Below the pieces are notes generated by a model. That model searched no databases, was not told the origin of the DNA, and worked only from the letters and a program-made list of their open reading frames with translations. The position numbers and the translations under genes are program-made. A stretch of DNA of 64,000 bases, taken from positions 2,102,314 through 2,166,313 of the forward strand of contig NW_019091376.1 of the NCBI RefSeq assembly GCF_001949145.1, in the 5' to 3' direction. Shown here one piece after another: positions 33,601 through 48,600 of this stretch. This stretch comes from Acanthaster planci. Lineage: Eukaryota; Echinodermata; Asteroidea; Valvatida; Acanthasteridae. How positions within the stretch are numbered: the first letter of the stretch is position 1; every line of letters begins with the position of its first letter.

Positions 33601-36600
33601 CTTGTCCTCGTGGCTCCTGGACAGCAGCGCTCTGTCATGATTCTCCCGTTCTGTCTCTCGCTGTTGCTGCTGTTGCTTCTCCTTCTGAGCTGCCTCTTGC
33701 TTGGCCTCCTCAGCCCGCCGCTCGCGATCCCGCTGCTGGTCCAACAGCAACTTCTCTCTGTAAAAGAAAAGTTTGACTGTTGCATTTTTACACAGTCACA
33801 GAGGGGAAACGGAGAGATGGGGAAACCTACTCCAAGCTTCATGTCTGCAGCAGCTGCAAAGTTCAGAGTAGTAATCCGGTCAATTGAAAGTGAAATCACA
33901 AGTCCACCATACATCGGGTCTTTGAGGGTAACACCTTAACTTCTATGTATAAGAAAAGAAATGTATGCACTAAGAAATATATTTAATTTTAGTTTTCAGT
34001 ATTTTTAAATACATGTTAAAAATACTGAAAACTAAAATTAAATAGAGGCTTACAAAACAGTCTGGTCAAAAAATCTGAAATTGATTTTAACCCTAACACT
34101 CCTCAGTCCTCCAACAGGTGAAGGATTGAAGAGTGTTAGGGTTAAACATACATGTAGCTATGTCATAAGCACTTGGGGACTTACTTTCAAGGAACTGTGA
34201 AGCATTTTTCTTCCTTAAGATCCTCTTATTAACTACAAATTTCTCACCATAATTAACTTCAAGGGCAGACAGAGTAAAACAATGTAGCACACATTCTGAA
34301 CAGGCATCGTGGGATGAGACATATTGCAAAACACGCTGCTCACCTTTCATGTTGGGCCGAGGGTGACACCAGCCCTCCAAATGAGACCCCCGGGGAGAGA
34401 TGAGACAGCTGCATGGCGGCCAGGTCTCCCGAGTAGCGCATGCCTGAAAATGCCAGGGGGTTGATGGCGGGGTGGGGGAAGAGGTGGCTGGGGGGAGAGG
34501 AGAAGGGGATGAAGGGGGGAGGGCGCAGACCTGGGTAACTGCTGTACCTATCGTAGGAATCTTCAGGCCTGTAGACAGGGAGACAAACACACAGCTACTG
34601 GATTATACGGATCAACCAGAAGGGATGGGGTACATTTGTGTTGCAAACTACATATTTATGGCATGTGTCACAGCTCATCATGCTGTGGTCATGTGACACT
34701 AACTTTCCACAGGAAACTCTGATCTGATAAAAATTTGTCCTATCTAGACTGCCTCCAGATCGCTGGGTTATGAAAAAAGTGCTGGCAGCACCATTCACAA
34801 TGTGGCGAGGGGTGGGGCAACAGGAGAAAGGCCCCCTAGTTGTCTGATGGCAACTGACATGTAATCTTAGCATGTTGCTGGTGCAAATACCAAATCAACT
34901 GTGACCAAGACAAAGAAATGCATGCCAGACAGACACTCAAGAGCCAGCTGCTGATTGTGTGACTGCAGCCTACAAGCAGATGCTATGGGTTGGGCACCTT
35001 CTGTTAGGGCCTAGTGCAAAAGTGTGGCATGACAAAAGAAGTCGACATCACGCAGGAGTAATACACGGTGTGTGGATGTGCACATGTCCACAAAGTATTT
35101 TCCAGTCTCTGAAAAAACAGCTTTAGAGGCATTTTTGGGTCGGTGTTATCAATAGGAACAGTCCAGAAAACCAAGTACTGTGTTTTGTAGTTTATACCTT
35201 ATTCGAAACGTGTATCGCCATTTCTGAATGTCTACATATATGCGAAAGTTAAGGAAATCTGAATAAATGACCGGCTGTAAAAAAAAGGGAAGAAATCCTC
35301 AAACAAAACACATTAATGTATACCTGTGAAGTGAAAATCACTTTAACCTACAATTGAGCGTATCAGCCCATTAATTTGTTGCCAAGGTCAACAACGAAGT
35401 GACTAAATGGTGGTTGTGATCATCTGTGCTAACCACTTACTAAGAAAAATAAATTACACGCATTGCGGACAGACCAATCTTACGACACGACTATCAATTG
35501 CACAAAGCAGCCGTTGGTATCCAAGGTAACCGCCTGGTAACATTCATGACAAATTGGATGTTATCTGGGACATGGCAAGCCTGGCTGTGCACACAACAGT
35601 TAAGATTCCAAAGCCCACATTTCCTGAACAAACAAGGAGAAAATGCATTCACTACAGCATTCTGTTAATGTTTGGTTTCTTGTCACAAATGAGAAGGGAA
35701 ATTTTTTTTTTCAAGTCACGGATGAAAAATCAATTGACAGAATATTAATGCCTGTCCTATCACTGTGAAATTTGCAAGAGGCTTACATGGGCGGATCCAG
35801 GTTTGGCTCAAAAAAGGTTTAGCTCTTGGGTGGGGTAGAGGTGGGGGGGTTGAAACATCCATTAAATATTCTACTCTCCACTGTTCCTTATTTCTGGTGA
35901 ACTCGGAGGAGTGAGGTTCCATGCAAGATACATGGTACAAGTATTCAGTTTAACCTCTGAACAAATACACTACTACAAACTACCCATCCATCCAAAACAT
36001 TTCATTCAGAAGCATTTTATCAAAACGTTATTAAAAGTAATCCCCTTTCCAGATCTACTTACGAGAACATTTTTCTCTCAAATGAAGACAATGTATGCCC
36101 TAGCCATATACCCCCCCATCTTAGTTATACCAGTTTAAGACACCAGCAGTTTACCTTGAGACAAAACCAGGTAATGTAAACGAACATGCAATTATATTAC
36201 ATGCCACTGGCATAGTGTGTGTTATTAGTAAAAGCCAATGCCAATCTGAGCAATATTCCTCAACAAACCAACACTCGGCGCCTCACTTGCCATCACACCT
36301 GAAAAACCACTGTGTTGCATGTCACACAAGGGCGACAGCTGTCTAAATCACAAGGTAAATGTATCTCCCCATCGAGGGCGAGACAGGGGGGGGGAAGAGA
36401 AATAAAGCACGTCACACCTCTCATTTCTCCCCTCTTCCTCCCCCCCCCGGGATGCAGAACAGCCGACCGTCAGCCGACACATCTGCCTCCGAGCGACGGC
36501 ACCATGCATCACCTTGCTACTGAATGCGCTCAAGCATGATGCTGTTATTACAGAGAGCGGCTCGGGTTTTGCACGATGGCTTACTGAGGCCAGCCGTGTA

Positions 36601-39600
36601 GATCAATTATACACGCAGTGGTGCCGCGCGACCGTCCATAATCTCCTGATGAAATGCTATTTCAAATCATGTATTTAAAGGCATAAGCACTTCCCTCCCT
36701 CTGGAATCAGCACAACTAAACACTGCCAGATCAATATTTTAATAGGGCTTTCGTATCCTGTCAATGTTACAAAAACAATGCCATATCCTTTTTGCTCACA
36801 TCAAGATCTGGCATTATTAATTTTGCGACTGTTCCGTGTTTGAACCTTGTAAACACAAGAACTTTGAAATTCTAAAATCATGTAAAAATGCTCTGCGTGG
36901 TAATAAATGCATAATTAATTTCAAAATGACCAAAATTTTAATAAGTTCTCAAGGTATATTTCTAAATATACATGTGCTTCTCTCCAAATGTATTGTAACC
37001 AGATAAAAACCATTCTCGCATGAAAATGTCAGTTGATTCAAAAGACATCAATTAGTTCTCAAATCTGGCACAGCTGACAGACTTTATAATAGCATCACAG
37101 CAGAGACGAGGCATCACTAGCACGGACTTTGTTTTTAAAAACGAAGAGAGATAGAAAAAGCTGTACTTTCCAGTGTCTCCACGCTTTGCACATCTCATTT
37201 CACAAGCTTATTAATGGAATCCCCTCATCCGGGAAATGGCAGTGTATGTGTTTGTGTGTCAGAAACCGTCTGATGGTTTCGCGAGGGGAAAAAAAAACCT
37301 TAATGTAGATACGCAGGAGGTGATCTGTTTATTAAGGGGTCTCAAAATGTTATGTTTGCAGCCGTGTGCAGCCCACACCGCTGAAGCGGCAATAGAATTC
37401 TTATTGATTACACAGGTGGCCTCAATCGGGGAATGGAAAAAGCTGTTTCTGCGATGGGAGACTGAAAAAAAAATCACTGCACAGTGGAGTGGGGATGACT
37501 GAATTTGGGTTATCTTGTCAGATTTGGGGTTGTTCTTTGAACATGCATACACGTGAGCACACGGACATCATGCACTGCACCCTCGGTTGGTCTTCAAAAA
37601 TTGTACAGAACATTTTAAAAAGTTGTTGGTATTTCAGAGAAAGAAACCAACAAAAAAATAGGCTGCCACTAACAATCATTACAAGAAAGGATCAACCCTT
37701 ACATGTGCTGATAAAACATAACACGTATTTAGAAGTAACAAAGTTAAGGTTGAAAAAGGGATCAAAAATAACATTTCAAAATGAATGTGAAAAAAGACCA
37801 TTTAACTTGTTTTCCTATCTATTCCACAAATTCGTTGAAAACTAAAACACTGAAACGTGATGAAATGAAAAAACTGTACGTCTCCAAAGATGTCAGTTCA
37901 ACCTATGCAAACAATACTTGTCAACTTGAAAAATGATCAAGTACATACGTATGTGCACCAACAAGCTTCTTTTAATAAAGGATGCTATTTTAATACTTTG
38001 ATTCCCCAAGGAAAAAGGAAATGTGTGAAATATACATGTACTGTTCTGCCACTCAAGTAGCAGCTTTTTAATGTTTGGACTAATTTTGTCTTCTCCACAT
38101 TGAAAAAAACAAAAACAAACATACATAAACCTACGGCATCAGTTTGCCAAGCAGAAGATGAGCATAATCCCATTACAGATTCCATTACATGTGGCTGCTT
38201 CATGCTTTCCTACCCCCAGCGCATCCCGGTTAAGTGGGCCATACTGCTAATGCTAGTCTGCACGTTTTAAGGAGGAAGAAAAAAAAAGCGGCCCAATTTC
38301 TGCTCCGTTATTATTCTTGCTGAAATTCCAGCGGTAGGAACAGGAGGAAACACGCTCTAATGTGTTAGATGCCCCAAGGTTTGCCCGGTCTGTCTCCAAG
38401 GTGGCGAAAGGTATGGGCCGAGTGTGCTTATGGACAGAACCTGCCATTTTCTGTTGGCAATTCCAAATATGACACAACACAGCCCTAGATTTCTTTACTA
38501 GCAATTCATTTTCTTTACTAGCAATTAATTACACTAATATTTATTTCAAAAATAGAACTGGGGTTTAGGGCAGGTGACAGACACATACATGCAACAACCA
38601 AAACGGATATTTGGGAGAAATCTGTCAGATAATTCTGGATACAGAATCATGACTATCATGCGTAAATCGTATGCAATTGAAGCCAAAATACAGTTATCTT
38701 ACAAACACGCAATTATATGTGGAATTTGACTTCCAATAAATGTCTGTAAAGCTGTGATTTTCCTTTGTGATTAAAGCACTGAGCACTTACCACAAATTCA
38801 ATGTGAAATAAATGCAACTAGCCAGCCAGCCAGCCAGCCAACCAACAAACCAACCAACCAAGAATGAACAAGAACCCAAAAACTAAAACAATATAGCAAG
38901 GTCATTCTGTGCAGCAGGAATAAACACACTCAAACCACCGACATCCAAGCCTCTAATGAACAAACAACTGAGAGAGAAATCCAGGAATATATTTCACCGA
39001 GTTCAATTTGCACAGACTTACACAATCCAACAGTCTGTCTCTCCCCCAACCATCTGACAAATCTCTCCTTGACAAAAGCCTATTGTGACGTAAGGCTCCC
39101 TTGAGGAAATTACCAGAGTACAGCCAGTGTAATAGGAACAAAGGGAATGCACTTCAGACTACAGAGTTGGAATACCAAAACTAATTGAATGAGGGACAGA
39201 GCATAATGCCCATTTCAAGTGCATTACCTGAGGTAGAACAATACCCTGTCTTTAGAATATAAATGACCCGCGACAGTGGCTCTGAATGCGACTCAAGCAA
39301 GCCATGCACTGGTGAAGGAAAGGGTGAGGGCACACAAGGTCATGTGATTACTTCACCAGCCATATTGTCAAATGTCGCAGTGTCATAATCAGGATGTTAG
39401 CTTCCACATACATGTGAACAGGCCACTGAATGCAAAGCCAATGGGGGGGGGGGATCAAGCTATGTTCGTAGTAAGAACATGACTGCCATCTAGGAGAGAC
39501 ACTACAGTTCTTATGCACGACTTATCAAGGGTACCCGGTACCTAAATAGGGATATGGAGAATTTGAGGAGACGGTGTTGCATTCTATCAATACGCTGAGG

Positions 39601-42600
39601 CTTAGGATCAGGATGGAGAACGATTCCTTCTCTTTGGCTATTAGGAGTCTCACTGAAAGCAATATCCATTAACTAACAAGATCTGAACAAGTTGACTCGA
39701 TGGGTGAGATGACAGTCCTTGCAAGCAGGAAGGCCTAGCTTAAATCCAAGCATGTGTTGGAAATCTCCATCCCAAAGGATGAAACTCTACAGAAGTCACT
39801 GAAACTACCTACCTGAAACTGTGGTAGGGCATATGTGGGGGGCCCATAAAGGCCTGGTGGAATGGATACGGTGAAAGAGCAGCAGCCATCATAGCAGGGT
39901 CATAGGTCAAGTGGGACGGAGGAGGTGGAGGAGGGGGTGGAGCCGGTGCCGGGGGACGGGGTGTCATCTCCGTCTCCCCTGAGCGGTAGGGCTGGAATCC
40001 TCGGACTGGGTTGCTTTCCTCTGGCTTTAAGTGTTGGGGCACAGGTCTGCTGACATGAGGCAAACAAGAAAGCAAGTTTCAATCACACAACCTGAAATCT
40101 GTAAGCGATCAGGCGAGTCTTGAGCAACATGACATTTGTTGGTCATAGCTGAACTAAGTTCACTTAGTGCATGATGACAGTTGCACTGGTTTAATTAATC
40201 CACTACTTATGACCAGGCGGTACGGTTGACAAAATGTGGACGTAGTTTAACTAAAAATCCTCTGCATGTTAACACACTGCACAGGCTCAATGTACACTCT
40301 GAATTAACAAATAGTTCTTAGTTCAACACTTAATTTTCTGTTTTTCAATTTGCTCCCTCCAGGGTACCACCCATGTTCGTTAGAAAAAAGCCAGGTCTGA
40401 AAGTGCAATGAAGGAAAAAGCAGGGTCTTTATTATGAATCCAGAGGGCTGCTGCTGCACTCTAAGCAATACAATGCTCAGAAATGGTTTCATCTTTTTTC
40501 TTTTTTAAAAGAAAAGCAAAAAGTGAAAACAATACCTTCTTGGTCCAGCACCTGGACTCCCTTTTGATCTCCATATGGAGTTAGGTGCGCTGCTTGACTC
40601 GGAGGGATGCCGACTACTGTTGTGCTGTTCCGAGGAATTGTGATGTCCATGCCTGTCCAGTTCTTGTGATAACTAATGAAAACCAAGAACAAAATCATTC
40701 AAAAGTAGTAACCCAAACCAAACTATAAAAACCAAATCCATGAATAATCTGTTATCTAGTTACAATTACATATTAATTGACAGGAACTATTTCATTATGC
40801 ATGACTGCAGACACAATTATCTATGCAGCGACATCAAATAAACATTAACACAGATGGAAATTGTTTAAATTGAACTTCCACAAATTCACAGATTGCCTCA
40901 TTTTATACAGTTTTTGAAGTTCCCTGGGGCATTTTTTTTGGAAGCGGGTTCGGTTTTATCTGTTGTTTTTGTTTTGTAATTTGTGTTTGGATTTTGTTTG
41001 TTTGTTTTCCAGGTTTTTTTTTGCTATAAGAACTTTAACCAACCCTAAATGAAGAACAAGAGAGAACGTATTCACACAAACAGAATAATGGATGCCCCAA
41101 ACAGAAGCTGTATTAGGGAAACTGGAAAAAAAATGCCAGGTTTTTGTTTAATTTAATGCTGTCCTAGTACCAGGCGATTCTGCCACAGATTATGCAGGCA
41201 CCATGACAATGGTAACCAGTGGACCCTGACCACGACAGCCTTGTGCATACATAATAATATTCCATGTGCGTGGCATTTCCAGTTTAGTTTCGTTTTATGG
41301 GCATTCATTAAACTGATATTCCCACAGGGTTCCAAATAAGCTCAGACCAGACTCGTAAAACAACAAACCACTCATCTGCATTGCTCAAAGGGTAGCCCGC
41401 TGGCTGCGATTGACTTTCTCAGATACACTCTTTCTTTAACCTTTCTTTAACCTTCAACCTCTTCTTCAATTTGTGAAAACTATTCCACATCCATTTTATG
41501 TTAATTTTTCTTGAAAAGTGCACTTTGACAAACAATAAAAATTGTTTTATGCTTTCCTGGACAATTGAAAGCGCTCTTGTGATGATGTTGTTCAGAAAGA
41601 CATGTTCCAGTGCATAGGTTTTCTCTTCAAATAGTGAATCCAGAAGTTACGCACTGAAAATGATTTCGAGAAATGGTTGCATGACCGGTACTTAGGAAAC
41701 AATGAATTACAAAGAAAAGAAAATTTAGGTCAGCAAAATATTTAAAAATCCAGTAGTTCTTTGTGTACAATCCAATGCAACATTGAGGTTTACTCCCCAG
41801 AATGACATCACAGTTTTTTTCATGAATATGGAACTGCTCTAGAGCATAAACCCCACAAAGGCAGAAACACACCCCTTCAAATAGTGAAACAAAAATTGAA
41901 CATGAGGTGAACAGAGATGCAAAGGTGCACTCTGAAGGTTTGCATTAAAAACTGCATTGCAGAGATCCTTTAGTAAGGCTACATCTGGACAAACAACAGC
42001 AGCTGCAGACACATACTCAAATATCCATATTCATACCGCAAAGACTTAAGCACTGCAAATACTCAATGTGCATTTGTAAACACATCATTTCTGGCTGGTT
42101 CGAAAATCCATTTTTCTTTCAAGCGATGTTGGTGCCAACATTTCTAACTCAATATTTTGCTCCTTCTTTTTATGCAGGTAACCACTGATTGGCCCATTGT
42201 GTGCTGACCCCAAATCCTACTGTTCAACATTTAACCCTTACAGTCTCCTCCCACTTTTCACACATCCTATGGCATTCATGTTCATGACTGATGCGACATG
42301 AAACATAAGGGCAATTTTGTTATGGGGAGGAAGGGAGGGGGACGCAGCTCAGAGGCCAAAGAAGACGACTCCCACTTGAGGGAATTTTTCCCCAAGCAAC
42401 GATTTCCTTTAGGTTCACACACCAAGCCAACACATAACGCATACATTTGTACATACATATCATTTGAATCAAGGACTTCCTACTGTTCATGTATTGCTCA
42501 TACCTTTGCGACAGCTCTCATTAGGTCTGCCCGCGTTTTCAAAATCAGGGAAAAAGATCCCCATCCTCGACTGCAAATGAATGCACCACAATTACATCCT

Positions 42601-45600
42601 TAATTTATTTCATTTGTACAAGCTGGTCTGCACTATCTGGCATCCAGCATGCATGAGCAGGCATACAAATCTGTACCATATTGGCACAGGCGCCTGGTGT
42701 ACAATGCTGATGATATTCCATTATCACCCAAGGCACCCTCCCCTCCCATCGGTTTCTGATCAGGTACCCGGTATGTTTTATGCAGTGCAGAATCGGTAGA
42801 CGATGTACTGTAAAACAAATACCAACGGCTTTGACTCTGGAGACACAGTAAAACTAGTCTGCCTCTGTGGTCAGGGGACTATGTCCTTTTTCCTTCGGCT
42901 CCACCTCAGAAAAATGCAATTGCCCAATGGGTCACCTTGGGAGACTCGTTTTGATATACATGTACAATTCAAAGCAGTCGATGCTATTTTCACTGAATGA
43001 AAATATGAGTGTTTCCCACTACTTCAATTCCTACCTGTACGTATCAATCAACACGTCTGCTATCCCTAGGGATAAGCCATGGATTGCCTTTTGTATCTAG
43101 TCAATGTTTAAACATGTTTGCAGCTAAATGTGAAGAAATGTGTCTCTCAATTTTCAACAGCAAATGGAAATGGATTTTAACTAAACTCCTTTGGTTATAG
43201 ATTGCATGCTGGTTCACAAAGTAGGATAGGCTGTGAATATTTAACTGATAACAAACAAGAAAAACTGGAAGGACTAGGAAGGAAGAGGACACTGCCAACT
43301 TGATGGTAAGTTACTGGCCCCTTTTACAGCAGGTTGTGTGGTACATGAAACTGTGACTAAAGCTCTTGGCTGTGGCTAATAGTAATACACGTGTCTATGT
43401 GGGAGTGGCTGTGGCCACTTACCCAGCACCCTCGATAGGTCGCATGTTCTTGCTAGCTATAGCCACAACAATTTAGACTCAGCCTCAGGCTGTGTCTAAA
43501 ACGGGCTTTCACAGCTACGGCTAGGTCTATCGTCTGCACGTCTATGTATTTTAAGTAGAATGAAGACCTACATGTAGACCTAGCTCTAGTCAACGGATTA
43601 GGATGCAGCCTTAGTCCCTTCATCTCCTTACCCTTCTCTGCTCCGACATGAGGCTGGAGTTGTTGGTGTGGGTGGGGGCTATTGTGACCACAGGCGGCGT
43701 GCTGGTTGGCACCACCAGCGGGGAGGGGCCAAAGTGAAAGTTCTTGGTGGAGGGCGTGGAGGCTGTGCTGCGATTCATGCTGACGGGGGACACCCTGGGT
43801 GAGTGCTCCTCAGGACCTGCGGATCAAAGTTCAATGTAACACTCAGGCAAAGGAACCATTCTCTTACAAACACGCACCAGAATAATTCAAGATCTTCACT
43901 CTGATACATCGCTCATTTCTTATGTACATGTACATGAACTCCGTGAGCATATATCCTTATTTGGAAGAGCTCTGACCTCCAAACTACTCCAACCACGTCA
44001 AGCTACTCTGGACTTGCTTAAAAAACTTATGCTCACAAACTTATTTTGGTATCCGCCTACCATTGTCATTTGCATGTTTGGCCAGCTTGCGCAGTGCAGC
44101 AGCAAAGCTGGACGTCCGAGTGGCTGCCATGGCATGGTTGGTACTATTGGCACTGGTCACTGTCACTGTGCTGGCAGACTGGTTGAGCGGGTTGACTGTG
44201 GCAGTGGTGCGCGTGGCCTTACTGCTGCTGCTAGTGACTACTGTGAGGGGCGGAGGCTTCGCACCGTGGGAGGGAGCACCTGCAAGACATTGGGTGAGAA
44301 ACACAGGGATAGTTTTTCATTCCGTCAATTCAAAAACTTGTCAGAAATGCAGAATCCAAAGCAAAGGCCATCGCTGACCATCGCAGTTATAGAGGCCGTG
44401 CCTTTGGACCTTTCCCATGAAACTCCAAAGCAGAATATAGCCTGGTCAATTTTTGTGCTTTTAAAAACAGAAATCTGCTGTCACCCTAATGTTGGGTGCA
44501 GGATGAGCTGCACCTTTCTGTCACATTCCACCATCTCAAGCCAATTACAATGGCAGCCTGCTTTTGACAACCAGATGCTTTCTGCACTTAGGTAAAATTT
44601 TCTTGGTAATTTATACTATATTGGCCCTCGATCTGAGAAGCACATGCACTAGCCAATGGCAATCAAATCTCAGACTATTAACAACATATCACTTCACAGT
44701 AGGGCTTTATCAAAACCAAAAATCTCAACCTGATGATGGCAACATCATACGCACACCATTATTCGCTATGCCATGTCAACTGTTTAGCTCCAAACAATCC
44801 CAGAGTTTCCCTCCTCTTGTTCTGTACACTTCGTTCCACACTACGACACACTAACCAGACTAATAAAAAAAAAACTAAGGCACGGGTCACGGACCACGAC
44901 TCCACGGATGATGCTGCAATTGATCACAAAGACATGTCCTGCAACCAGAAAACTCTCGTAAAAATTTCACCAAAGAAGAACCTGCCCTCAAGTTTGTGTT
45001 TGCATGTGCACACATCCGTTTACACTAACTCCCTGACACATTAACTTGAGAACAATTCCTCTCTACACATGCCCAGTCCACAACATGTGTCAGTGACTAA
45101 GAATTAATGATGCGTGTGTGATCAGCAGTGTTTTGGAACTTGCCTCAATACAGACATATCACATAATGCTCTATAAAATTACTTTTGTGGGCGCAGGTGA
45201 AGCAACAGACTACATGAGAAGAAAACTAATGGAACTGTATTTATGAAGAACCAGTCACCACAATATATTAACAAAGCTGTACACTTTATAAAACAGGTTT
45301 TGCCCTTACCCAAAGTATATATTGATAAACATTTTATGCTCAGTGCTTGTCCGAGAACTTGCAAAAAAATTCACAAGCTTACTCGNCTGGCCGGTCCAAG
45401 TCAGGTGAAGCAGCGGGTACCGCGAACTATTTTCAAGATGTATTTTTGCATTGGGGAGATGTTAATTTATATAACAGGTTTTCCCCTTACCAAGCAAGGG
45501 CAAAACCCGTCATATAAATTAACATCTCCCCAACGCAAAAATACATCTTGAAAAAAGCTGTACAAATTACAAACAGGTTTTATTATTAAGAAGAAACAGG

Positions 45601-48600
45601 CTGCAACAACATTATTTGTCAGCATGTGAGTGAAAGGATCCGAGTGAGAATGAAGAGCGGACTAACATTTTGATCCTGTCGAAACTTTATTATTTTGTTT
45701 CCTATTTCAGAGAAAAAAAATTTCCTGTACATCAAGAAATTATGCTCTGACTGGGGTTCGTTCAGACTGACTAATCTTTTTTTTTAAATTGCCCATCCAC
45801 CTTCAGGATTTCTACCCCGTCTCAACTAGAATCAACTCTACCAGTTTCACTGTTATCAGCAATGGTGACTACTGCGCCACACAGCCAGTAGCCGGCCATC
45901 TTTGTGAGGTTTTTTCCCTCCCCTTCTTGTCAACTGGTACTATGTCATAAATAACTGTCCCCTGATATTGATAAACATGAAGGGAGCAGGGGCACCCTGT
46001 TGTGCTGGCTGTGGTGATGAATGGAGCTAGGCTGTGACCTTGGAGACCTCCGCTGCTCAAGGCACACTCCAAGCACCTGGCTGGCACGTGCCACGGAGGC
46101 AAGAGGGAGGGGGGAGTGGAGGTTAGAGAAGCCAGAGGTCTGGCCCTTAAAGGGGCAGATCTGCTTGACTGGCGAGGTACAACAAATGATCGGGAAAGTT
46201 TTCACGGGAATGTTAGAAATGTAATGTAACTGGCCATCCGTGGATTTTAGGTCATTAAGTTAAGTATGAAGTTCTTCTGCTTGGGTTTTCTACCTTTCTC
46301 TAAATCTTTGTAATGGCCCAATCGGAGAGCAATAGTTACTCAAATACAATGCTTATTTCATCATGCAATGGATGGAATATTCGTGAAAATGCTAACTGTA
46401 TAAATTATCGACAGGATTTTCTGAAAAGCACATCCCCCTAAAAAAGATTAATTACCTCAGCTTGGATGGTAAACCCCCTTCTCTCTTCCTGCATTCGGCC
46501 CGAGGACACAACCTGGGTTGCCCCTTTAAGGGACCCTCAAGCCCAAGCCACAACAATGACAGCAGTTGTGGTTTTGGAATTAAATGCCTCCACCTCAGAC
46601 AAAGAGCAAGAGAGGAGACAACAGGAGAGGGATGGAACAAAAAACCCCAAACCCACAAACAGCAGCCTGGCTGGGTTGCAGCACACTGAACACAGAAAAG
46701 ACTCTTTTGTGCACAAAGCACTACCCTCATGCTGCAGACTTTTTACATGTACATGTAGGTTTCAATTCTGGAAGCCACTTCATTCACATACCCCCCCCCA
46801 TATTTGTTGATCTCAGGCGGTAGAGGGTAAAGAAATCACACATTCACTCAACATTGTGTGGAATGTTACTTTCCCTTTTTATTACGAGTATGTACATGAA
46901 TGTTCACGTCGCTAAACTGCATTCATCTTGCACATGTAATTACCAAGAGATTGATTAACTCTCTCTCTCTGATACAACTATGCATTTGAAAAATTAAGAC
47001 TGCAATGGAAAGAGCCGATTTCCATTTGTGGAGACGGACAGAGTGAACATGGATGGAACGGGAAACAGTACACATTCATGCATGGCATGTTCTAAGTGCT
47101 CTGGCAAGCACAGCCATTTTCTAACAGCCAGCAATAAAACATGCGATCAAGCTGCTGGTACACAAATGTGGACAACAGTTAACGGTGTACCCTCCCCTTC
47201 AATGATTCTAGTATTACGGTGTGGTCTGGCAGCATGTATTTTAAACATTTCTAAATGCATCCTGTTTTATGACCAAGATTTAATTTAGCATTACAATCAT
47301 GTGTTCCTTGGAGTTGGTTGCATAACCAGCAAGTGAAAAATCCACAGACCCAAAACGAGCATGTGCCTTTCAAAGTGCATAAAAGAGAGTATAATATCCC
47401 TTTACGTTCGGGGGTCGATACTGCAAGTTGCTGAGTTCTTTCCCAGCAAACCACAATCAACGACTTACATGTACATCATCCACCCACAATTCCATGAACA
47501 CACACAAACAAAGATAATCCTCACCGTTTTTAAACATCAGTGGTCCATACAAGCTTTCTACCAGCAAAAAAAAATAAATAAATAAAAAATTGTGTATTTA
47601 TTTCCAGGCAGATTTTTACGAGCCGAGGCACCTTGTACATGTGCAGCTAATTGAGAGCAAATGATGCTTGTAACAGTCAAACGTAGACATGTACATGCAC
47701 CTGGGAACAAATACATGATTTTCTGCATCAGTTTACTGTGGGGAGGCAATGGTTAGAATAATTGCAAGCTAGTGATCTCCTCATTGTAGGGTCTCCTGGG
47801 TTAACACAGTGATAAGAATGCCAAGAGTTGTCAAGCAACACTGCCAGCACAGGTACAAAATTCAGAGCATTTGTTGTCTGTCACAGCATGGACGCACATG
47901 TAGGAAACGAGGGAACCAAAGACTGTTGCATGCAGCACTCCTCACGCAACAAACAGGAAGTAAAGGTTTACGGTACGTTTTTGTTTTGAAAAATAACAGA
48001 CTTATGCCATGTTCCTTTTGAGATGACCACACTAAAAATCTTTCAGGAGCATCCAGCAATAACAAATACAGTAAACTCTTGATAACTCGAACCTCATGGG
48101 AATGGATTAAAAAATTGAGTTTTTGAACTTATGAAACTTGGTTCCTGAATCTTGCCCACACATACACAGCACAGTGCACAAGCAAACCTACTTGCTTATC
48201 CCCGCAGTGGTTATTTGAAAAAAAGTAATTTAAAAAAATCATCAGTTTGCTGAGATTTGATTTTTTCTTATGTAAAACCTTCTATTCTACTGAGAAATAA
48301 AACGTCAACCACCAAAACTGTGTACTTGTTTTTGTGACATTTTTTGTTTGACGCAAACTGCAGCACAATGCGCACAGCCCAGTGCTTTGCATACAGCATT
48401 AAAGCCCCCCCAAAAAATCGAAACATGTCATGCCATCTGCAAAAGTAACCAAAAAACCCTAAATAAGAAAAAATGAACCAAAAATGTTTAAAATCAAACT
48501 TGTATTTGGGTAATTGCAGAAATTAAAGGTCCAAAAGTGTGACATTTTTGTGTCCCTGTTACATCTGACCTTTGTTATTTGACAAGGAAATATCACCGGA

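Noticed and set aside
40489-40698. Alternative frame over GSE1 exon D (NWTGMDITIPRNSTT)
   Set aside because: Breaks phase with exons C and E and loses the IWRSKGS match.
44014-44595. Plus-strand open frame (193 aa)
   Set aside because: Covers GSE1 exon B in antisense and runs into intron; no recognisable domain.
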